A DNA stretch of 64,000 nt. It comes from Amycolatopsis solani (GTDB lineage Bacteria > Actinomycetota > Actinomycetes > Mycobacteriales > Pseudonocardiaceae). The stretch is taken from the NCBI RefSeq assembly GCF_033441515.1, contig NZ_JAWQJT010000001.1, forward strand, positions 1,922,001 through 1,986,000, read 5' to 3'. Both the position numbers and the translations under genes were made by a program. Below, in pieces: positions 58,874 through 64,000 of the stretch. The notes beneath the pieces were generated by a model that had not been told where the DNA came from, searched no databases, and was given only the letters and a program-made list of their open reading frames with translations. Position 1 is the stretch's first letter, and every line of letters begins with the position of its first letter.

Positions 58874-61198
58874 TTACGGGTAGCTGACCACGTTGACCGG
58901 CACCGTGCCCGAAGGCGTGACACCGCCGGTGTCGTTGATGACGTGCGTGATCGTGCCGCGGTAGTTGAGCGACACCGACAGCAGGCTGTGGAACTTCACG
59001 CCGCTGGTGTTCGGCACCTCGAACGCGTGGTAGCTGGACACCGCCGGGTTCGTGTCGAAGAAGCAGTAGCTCCCGAGACCCCAGGCCTCATGCGACGTCA
59101 CGTTCGACGCCACCTTGTAGGCCGCGTACCCGGCGACGCCGGACGGCGCGTTCCACGACGCCTGGTTCGGCACGTCGTAGGGCATTTCGTTCTGGAAGAA
59201 GATCGTCCTCCCGCCCTGGCCGTTCCAGATCACCTGGTACTTCTGGTAGTGCTCGACGAACAGGCCGGTGGCCAGCACGTTCGCGCCGTTCACCACGAGC
59301 CCGGTGTCGGCCGTGTTCGTGTTCCAGCCGTACGTGCCCGCGTTGCCGTGGTCGGCCCGCCACGCCCAGATGTGGTCGATGATCGTGTCGGAGCTGTTGA
59401 CGATCAGGCTGTTCGTCGCCTTGCCGGCGATCGCGCCGCCGATCCGGAAGAACACGTCCTGGACCGTCGTCGGGTTCGACGCGTGCGACGCCGACGAGCC
59501 GGACTGGCCCACGGTGAGCAGCGCCTGCGAGTTCGTCGTGCCCGCGTCGAAGAGCAGGCCCTTGAGCCGCACGCCGTCCACATCGGACACCTGCATCGCG
59601 TTGACGCCGTTGTCGGGCACCAGCGTCGGGTAGCCGATGCCGAGGATCGTCGTGTTCGCCTTGGTCACGTTGAGCGTCTGGTTGAGGTGGTAGACGCCCG
59701 GCGTGAAGAACAGGTTGCAGCCCGCGGCGAGCGCGTTGTTGATCGACGAGGCCGTGTCACCGGACTTGACGACGTAGAACTGGCTCATCGGCGCCGACGT
59801 GCCCGGCGTGCTGCCGTTCGCCCAGCTCGGGCCGGACGCGTTGGTGCGCAGGGAAGGCAGGAACACGCGGTACTTGCCGGAGCCGTCGACGTAGAGGTAA
59901 GGCACGTCGCGGGAGACCGGGGTCGTCGCCAGCGTGGTCTCCGGCGGGTTCGGGAACGTGGTCGCCGGCGCGCCGCTGGTGCCGGAGAAGACCATGTTCC
60001 AGACGCCGCCGTTCCAGCTGCCGAGCTGGGAGTCGCGGGTGTACCACTGCTGCTGCGACACCGACGCGGCCTGGCCGGCCACCTTCGTGTCGGCGATGTA
60101 GCCGCCGCTGGCGAAGCCGTAGCTCGCCGGGTACAGCTGCAGCCCGCCGCGGACGTCCATCCGGCGGAACGGCGCGGCCTGCGCGACCGCCCAGCGCTCC
60201 TGGCCACCGGAGGGGTTGACCGCCATGTTTTCCGCCGAGCGCCAGAAGTTCTGCAGCGCGACGCCGTTGTCGGAGGCGTTGAAGGCGTCGACCGTGACGT
60301 CACCGTTGATCAAGACGTCGCCGGGGTTCTGGCCGAGCCCGGCCACCGAGGTGTAGAAGCCGACGTTGTCGTGCACGTTGTTGTACGTGCCCGGCTTGAA
60401 CAGGTGTGCGACGCGCCGGTCCGCCATCTGCGCGGTCAGCGTGTCCTTCTGGTTGTTGAAGTCGGTGTCGAGCTGCGCCTGGATCGTCGCCGCCGACATG
60501 CTCGGGTCGAAGATCCGCACGTTGGACCCGAAGTTCGGGGTGTCCGACTGGGTCGGGCAGCCGGCCTGGGTGCCGATCGTGTAGCTCGCGCTGGACACCG
60601 GTGACGTCGTCGACCCGGACTTGAGCGCGATCGCGTTGACCGTGCGGGAGTTCGGGACGCTGATCGGTCCGCTGTAGAGCGTCGAGGACGCGGTCGGCGT
60701 CGAGCCGTCCACCGTGTACCGGATCGTCGCGCCCGAGGTGGCGCTGCTGATGGTCACCGTCTGCGCGGACGAGTACGTGCCGCCGGGCGGGCTGAACGTC
60801 GGCGCCGCGACCGTCGTCGAGCTGCCGCCGACGGTGTAGCTGAAGTGCGGGGTGTCGTACTGCGGGCCGCTCTTCTCGTAGGTGAACCAGTAGTCGAGCG
60901 TGTTCCCGGTGCTCAGGCCGCTGACGGTGGTCCGCCAGGTGCCGGAGCCGTTGGTCATCCGCACGTTCTGCTGGCCGACGCCGGGGACGCCGGTGTAGTG
61001 GACGTCCACGTACACCGCGGGGGTCGTCGGGGTGAAGTTGAGCTGCAGCTGAGTGGAGCTGAGCTGGGTGACGCTCTGGGTGTAGTCGTCGGCCGCGAAG
61101 GCGGCGGGGGCGCTGAGCCCGGCCGCCACCAGCAGTGCCGAGGCGACGAGCGCGAACCTCGGGCCGCGTCGTCGTAGCTTGTTCAGGGTCCGGTTCAC
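58874..61198 (-). CDS. Secreted beta-helix carbohydrase with CBM56-like and chitobiase-type domains (GH55-like)
   Basis: 774 residues. A signal peptide ends at AFA (about residue 35). Residues 37-125 resemble a CBM56 beta-1,3-glucan-binding module (VDVHYTGVPG, RMTNGSGTWRTTVSGL, WFTYEKSGPQYDTPHFSY). A CHB_HEX_C-type beta-sandwich follows (SPPGGTYSSAQTVTIS, IRYTVDGSTPTASSTLYSG). The rest is a right-handed beta-helix domain with NVRIFDPSMSAATIQAQLD and a second half with NSSDTIIDHIWAWRADHG, most like GH55/laminarinase-type proteins. It probably attacks fungal or plant glucan. GTG 61198 opens the signal peptide. Confidence 0.72.
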   Translation of the reverse strand: MNRTLNKLRRRGPRFALVASALLVAAGLSAPAAFAADDYTQSVTQLSSTQLQLNFTPTTPAVYVDVHYTGVPGVGQQNVRMTNGSGTWRTTVSGLSTGNTLDYWFTYEKSGPQYDTPHFSYTVGGSSTTVAAPTFSPPGGTYSSAQTVTISSATSGATIRYTVDGSTPTASSTLYSGPISVPNSRTVNAIALKSGSTTSPVSSASYTIGTQAGCPTQSDTPNFGSNVRIFDPSMSAATIQAQLDTDFNNQKDTLTAQMADRRVAHLFKPGTYNNVHDNVGFYTSVAGLGQNPGDVLINGDVTVDAFNASDNGVALQNFWRSAENMAVNPSGGQERWAVAQAAPFRRMDVRGGLQLYPASYGFASGGYIADTKVAGQAASVSQQQWYTRDSQLGSWNGGVWNMVFSGTSGAPATTFPNPPETTLATTPVSRDVPYLYVDGSGKYRVFLPSLRTNASGPSWANGSTPGTSAPMSQFYVVKSGDTASSINNALAAGCNLFFTPGVYHLNQTLNVTKANTTILGIGYPTLVPDNGVNAMQVSDVDGVRLKGLLFDAGTTNSQALLTVGQSGSSASHASNPTTVQDVFFRIGGAIAGKATNSLIVNSSDTIIDHIWAWRADHGNAGTYGWNTNTADTGLVVNGANVLATGLFVEHYQKYQVIWNGQGGRTIFFQNEMPYDVPNQASWNAPSGVAGYAAYKVASNVTSHEAWGLGSYCFFDTNPAVSSYHAFEVPNTSGVKFHSLLSVSLNYRGTITHVINDTGGVTPSGTVPVNVVSYP

Positions 61199-61464
61199 GC
61201 CGTGACACCTCCGCCGTTGGGGATCCACGAGCATTCGTTGTGAGTCACAACAAATTAGCTCCCGGTTACCGGTACTTCGGTCACTTTTTGGTAACACTTG
61301 TCTGGACCAATCACTCGGGTGAGTGAGTCACTTCGTGACTGTTCGTCCGTTTGGCGGTGCAGTGGGCGAATGACTGAACCGAGAAACATCCGTCGAGCGG
61401 GTGACCCCGGACGAGTGACATGCGACGATCCCGTGCCACACCCGGTCCCCTACCGAGGAGTAGC

Positions 61465-62700
61465 ATGGCCCGTTCGCGTGGACTCGTTCGCACTCTCACC
61501 GCCTTGTGTCTGGTCACGGCCCCGCTGTCGGTGGCCGTCGCCTCGCCCGCCGCTGCCGCGCCGCTCAAGAGCGGTGGCGTCGTCAACTTCGGCTGCGCCA
61601 CCTCCGGCAAGCTGCACTGCCTCGGCAAGTCGATCCGTTCCCCGAAGGGCTCCGGCCCGTTGCTCACCTCCACCCCGGTCGGGTACGGCCCGGCCGAAAT
61701 CCAAGCGGCGTACAACCTCGGCGGGTTGCACGCGAACGGCAAGACAGTGGCCATTGTGGACGCCCAAGACGCGCCGACGGCCGAAGCGGACCTGGCCAAG
61801 TTCCGGTCCGCGCGCGGGCTTTCGCCGTGCACGACGGCCAACGGCTGCTTCAAGAAGGTCAACCAGAACGGCGCGGCGAGCCCGCTGCCCGCGCCGGACT
61901 ACGGCTGGGCGATGGAGATCAGCCTCGACCTCGACGCGGTGTCGGCGACCTGCCCGGACTGCAAGATCCTGTTGGTGGAAGCCGATTCGCCGGACACGGA
62001 CCCGCTGATGACGGCGGTCGACACGGCGGCCGCGACGCCGGGCGTGGTGGCGATCTCCAACAGCTACGGCGGTACCGAAGATTCGACGATCCTCGCCGCG
62101 GACGCCCACCTGAACCACCCGGGCATCGCGGTCACCGCGTCCTCGGGCGACTCCGGCTACGGCGTCAGCTGGCCGGCCTCGTCGCCGTACGTCACGGCGG
62201 TGGGCGGCACCACGCTGAAGAAGTCGACGACCGCCGCGCGCGGCTGGACCGAGACGACGTGGAAGGGCAGTGGCAGCGGGTGTTCCGCCCTGGAAGCGAA
62301 ACCCGCGTGGCAGCACGACACCGCGTGTGCGAAAAGGACGGTCGCGGACGTCTCGGCGGTCGCGGACCCGGCCACCGGGCTCGGCGTCTACGACACGTAC
62401 AACAGTTGCGGCAGCTCGTCGTTCTGCGACCTGTTGCTGTCGCTGGGGCTCGCCCAGGGCGCGGACGGCTGGATCCAGGTCGGCGGTACGAGCCTGTCGT
62501 CGCCGGTGATCGCGAGCGTCTACGCGCTGGCGGGCAACTCGGTGACGTCGGGGTCCTACCCGTACGCGCACGCTGACGGGCTCTACGACGTGACGTCGGG
62601 TTCGAACGGCAGTTGCGGTGGGACGTACCTCTGCACGGCGGGTCCCGGTTACGACGGGCCGACCGGGCTGGGCACCCCGCACGGGACGGCCGGGTTCTGA
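61465..62700 (+). CDS. Secreted S53 (sedolisin) family serine peptidase
   Basis: 411 residues. A signal peptide (MARSRGLVRTLTALCLVTAPLSVAV...) is followed directly by the catalytic domain: GWAMEISLDLDAV holds the Glu and Asp of the catalytic set, TASSGDSGY gives the oxyanion Asp region, and GGTSLSSP carries the catalytic serine. The long propeptide of typical sedolisins is missing, so it is a short form that may mature differently. Cysteines (CPDC, NSCGSSSFC, GSCGGTYLC) suggest disulfides. GAGGAG precedes ATG 61465. A hairpin terminator follows the stop. Confidence 0.85.
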   Translation: MARSRGLVRTLTALCLVTAPLSVAVASPAAAAPLKSGGVVNFGCATSGKLHCLGKSIRSPKGSGPLLTSTPVGYGPAEIQAAYNLGGLHANGKTVAIVDAQDAPTAEADLAKFRSARGLSPCTTANGCFKKVNQNGAASPLPAPDYGWAMEISLDLDAVSATCPDCKILLVEADSPDTDPLMTAVDTAAATPGVVAISNSYGGTEDSTILAADAHLNHPGIAVTASSGDSGYGVSWPASSPYVTAVGGTTLKKSTTAARGWTETTWKGSGSGCSALEAKPAWQHDTACAKRTVADVSAVADPATGLGVYDTYNSCGSSSFCDLLLSLGLAQGADGWIQVGGTSLSSPVIASVYALAGNSVTSGSYPYAHADGLYDVTSGSNGSCGGTYLCTAGPGYDGPTGLGTPHGTAGF

Positions 62701-62706
62701 GGGCCG

Positions 62707-62734
62707 GTGGCCCCGGCGAGCGCGCCGGGGCCAC
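62707..62734 (+). terminator. Hairpin terminator after the S53 peptidase
   Basis: Arms 62707-62718 (GTGGCCCCGGCG) and 62723-62734 are exact reverse complements with a 4-base loop. It starts 7 bases after the peptidase stop codon. Confidence 0.75.
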
Positions 62735-62799
62735 TGTCCACTTGCCACGGACGGGTGACCTTTGCGTGCGGGCTCCCGGTGCGGGGTAAGGATGACTGC

Positions 62800-63420
62800 A
62801 TGCTGGACACCGAGCTGCTGTCGCGGACGCCCTCGAGGGTGCTCGACGTCGTCACCCCGCTCGGGGACGTGCGTTTCGCCGTCCGCGTAGGGGGTTGGGA
62901 CGTGCCGGCGAGACCGGAGCTGACCTGGGGCCTCGACGCCGGCGCGCGGCTGTGCCGGTGGCGGCACCAGTCCGTGCGGCTCGATGTGCTCTCCGGGCGG
63001 ACCACGCCCGAGCAGCCCGGCGTAACCAGGGAAACCGCCATCTTCCGCGTGCTGGCCAGGGAAGCGCTCAGCGAGTTCGTCGTCCAGGCCGAGCTCGCCG
63101 ACCCGCCGGCCGAGGTTCGCGACGGAGAAGGCGCTTTCACCGCCCGGACCGCCGACGCCGTGGTGGGCGTCGGCGGCCCCGGCGCCGAAATGCTGCTGCA
63201 CTGCTCGCGCACCGGGCAGCACGTGCCGCCCTACTGGTCGGGGCGGCTCGAGGACGCCGTCGAACTCGACGGGGCGCGGCTCACCTGGCAGCTGCCCGGC
63301 GTCGACCGCGGTGACTACGCCGAACTGTGGGTCTCCGTCGCCTGGAGCGGGCCGGGCGGGGACCCGGGCCGCGCCGTCGACATCGACCCGGCCCGGGTGC
63401 TGCGCGAGCTAGCCCAGTGA
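62800..63420 (+). CDS. Soluble protein of unknown function
   Basis: 206 residues with no signal peptide or membrane segment. It is Arg/Leu/Asp-rich with alternating strands (VLDVVTPLGDVRFAVRVGG, LTWQLPGVDRGDYAELWVSVAW) and looks like a beta-sandwich, but I recognise no family. ATG 62800 follows AAGGA and gives a compact start. Its 3' end overlaps the convergent glycosidase gene by 12 bp, so they cannot both have separate terminators there. Confidence 0.68.
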   Translation: MLDTELLSRTPSRVLDVVTPLGDVRFAVRVGGWDVPARPELTWGLDAGARLCRWRHQSVRLDVLSGRTTPEQPGVTRETAIFRVLAREALSEFVVQAELADPPAEVRDGEGAFTARTADAVVGVGGPGAEMLLHCSRTGQHVPPYWSGRLEDAVELDGARLTWQLPGVDRGDYAELWVSVAWSGPGGDPGRAVDIDPARVLRELAQ

Positions 63421-64000
63421 AATCCGGTCCAGATCCGGCGCACCGGCGCGGTCGTTGCCGATCCGGATCGCGTTGGCGCCCGCGGTCAGCGTCACCGGGA
63501 CCGAAGTGGTGTACGGGGTGCTGTTCCCCGCGCCGCTGACCTTCACCTCCACCGGCGCGCCGCCGTTCACCGACACGAAGTACGACCGGTCGCCGTTGAC
63601 CGTGAAGTCGAGGAACAGCTGGTAGTTCCCGGCCGATGGCACCGTCACGCCGGGGAAGGTCACCGCCGCCCCCGCGCCGCCGCCGATGTTGCGGACCTTC
63701 TGCCCGCCCGAGCACGACCCGCAGCTCGTGACACCGGCGTCGCCGATGTCGTTGGCCGAGTCCTCCGCTTCGCGCATGAACACCCGGTCCGCCGGGCGGA
63801 CCTTGACCGGCACGGGTTTGCTCGCCGACTTGACTCGGCCGAGCGTGCGGAAGGACGCCGTCACCGGGATGGTCACGTCCTGGGCCGCCGGGGCGGTCAC
63901 CGTCCACGATCCACTCAGGACTTGACCGAGCCGCAGGTTCGCGGCGGTCACGGGTGCACCGCTGATCGTCCAGCCCGGCGGGACGACCGGCGCGAGCACC
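63409..64000 (-). CDS. C-terminal part of a secreted glycosidase with NEW3 and CBM35-like domains
   Basis: The frame is open to the window end, so only the C-terminal 196 or so residues are seen. The first 60 (PPGWTISGAPVTAANLRLGQ, WTVTAPAAQDVTIPVTASFR) resemble the NPCBM-associated NEW3 domain of alpha-galactosidases. The remainder is a CBM35-type module (FMREAEDSANDIGDAG, VRNIGGG, GNYQLFLDFTVNGDRSYF and the ending LDRISLG). This pairing is typical of actinobacterial GH27 alpha-galactosidases, but the catalytic domain lies outside the window. The first usable GTG inside is 63999; the real start is further upstream on the minus strand. Confidence 0.8.
   Translation of the reverse strand, partial: VLAPVVPPGWTISGAPVTAANLRLGQVLSGSWTVTAPAAQDVTIPVTASFRTLGRVKSASKPVPVKVRPADRVFMREAEDSANDIGDAGVTSCGSCSGGQKVRNIGGGAGAAVTFPGVTVPSAGNYQLFLDFTVNGDRSYFVSVNGGAPVEVKVSGAGNSTPYTTSVPVTLTAGANAIRIGNDRAGAPDLDRISLG

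Overview
The window is high-GC actinobacterial chromosomal DNA. GTG and TTG starts are frequent, and many proteins are closest in sequence to mycobacterial ones (MhuD, CarD, RadA, CysS, Rv1284-type carbonic anhydrase). The proteins and the characteristic short intergenic repeats suggest a Pseudonocardiales member, most likely Amycolatopsis or a close relative. The genus is an inference from recall; no search was run.

Layout. 0-8.7 kb: the end of an endonuclease/exonuclease/phosphatase gene, a Sir2 deacetylase with a heme-degrading MhuD, an AAA+ ATPase, an apparently inserted gene bounded by a perfect 27-bp direct repeat, a lipoprotein M1 peptidase, a hydrolase, a Tat-exported peptidoglycan amidase, MutY and a beta-carbonic anhydrase. 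8.7-13.1 kb: a LacI regulator divergent from a zinc/manganese-type ABC uptake operon. 13.2-18 kb: three tandem DUF445 membrane proteins divergent from a DivIVA-like coiled-coil protein. 17.95-18.43 kb: a gene-free stretch with a terminator, two copies of a paired palindromic repeat and three tandem perfect DnaA boxes. 18.4-24.8 kb: aldolase, HD protein, an unrecognised two-gene unit (two-TM protein plus cupin-like protein), transglutaminase-like protein, phosphatase and an AlgI-type MBOAT acyltransferase. 24.8-33.1 kb: a housekeeping block that follows M. tuberculosis order (rRNA methyltransferase, cysS, ispF, ispD, carD, lpqE-like lipoprotein, radA), interrupted by a HAD hydrolase and two PPOX-type proteins. 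disA, normally after radA, is absent.

33.1-44.1 kb: an ECF sigma factor with a membrane partner, a C39-like peptidase, an ArsR regulator with a hydrolase, trehalose metabolism (OtsA plus an OtsB-GH15 trehalase fusion), a ThrE-type exporter and tRNA-Thr(TGT). 44.1-50.8 kb: a minus-strand run of a SARP/AfsR-type regulator, a VanX-like protein lacking the expected glutamate, two secreted cell-wall hydrolases (NlpC/P60-like and M23) sharing a five-repeat propeller, and a small secreted protein, ending at a perfect 21-bp stem terminator. This looks like a cell-wall remodelling unit. 51-64 kb: a secreted RCC1-repeat protein, a hydrolase, a TetR/MFS efflux operon with an operator over its promoter, a voltage-sensor-like membrane protein without a pore, a double-MerR regulator divergent from an erythromycin esterase, and secreted degradative proteins (CBM56-type beta-1,3-glucanase candidate, S53 peptidase, probable alpha-galactosidase cut by the window end).

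The main unexplained signals are the repeat-flanked HEPN-like insertion, the DnaA-box triplet, paired GAATGASTCATTC palindromes at exactly 30-bp spacing, the 20480-21493/19839-20477 gene pair, the tandem DUF445 genes, and the propeller-bearing hydrolase cluster.
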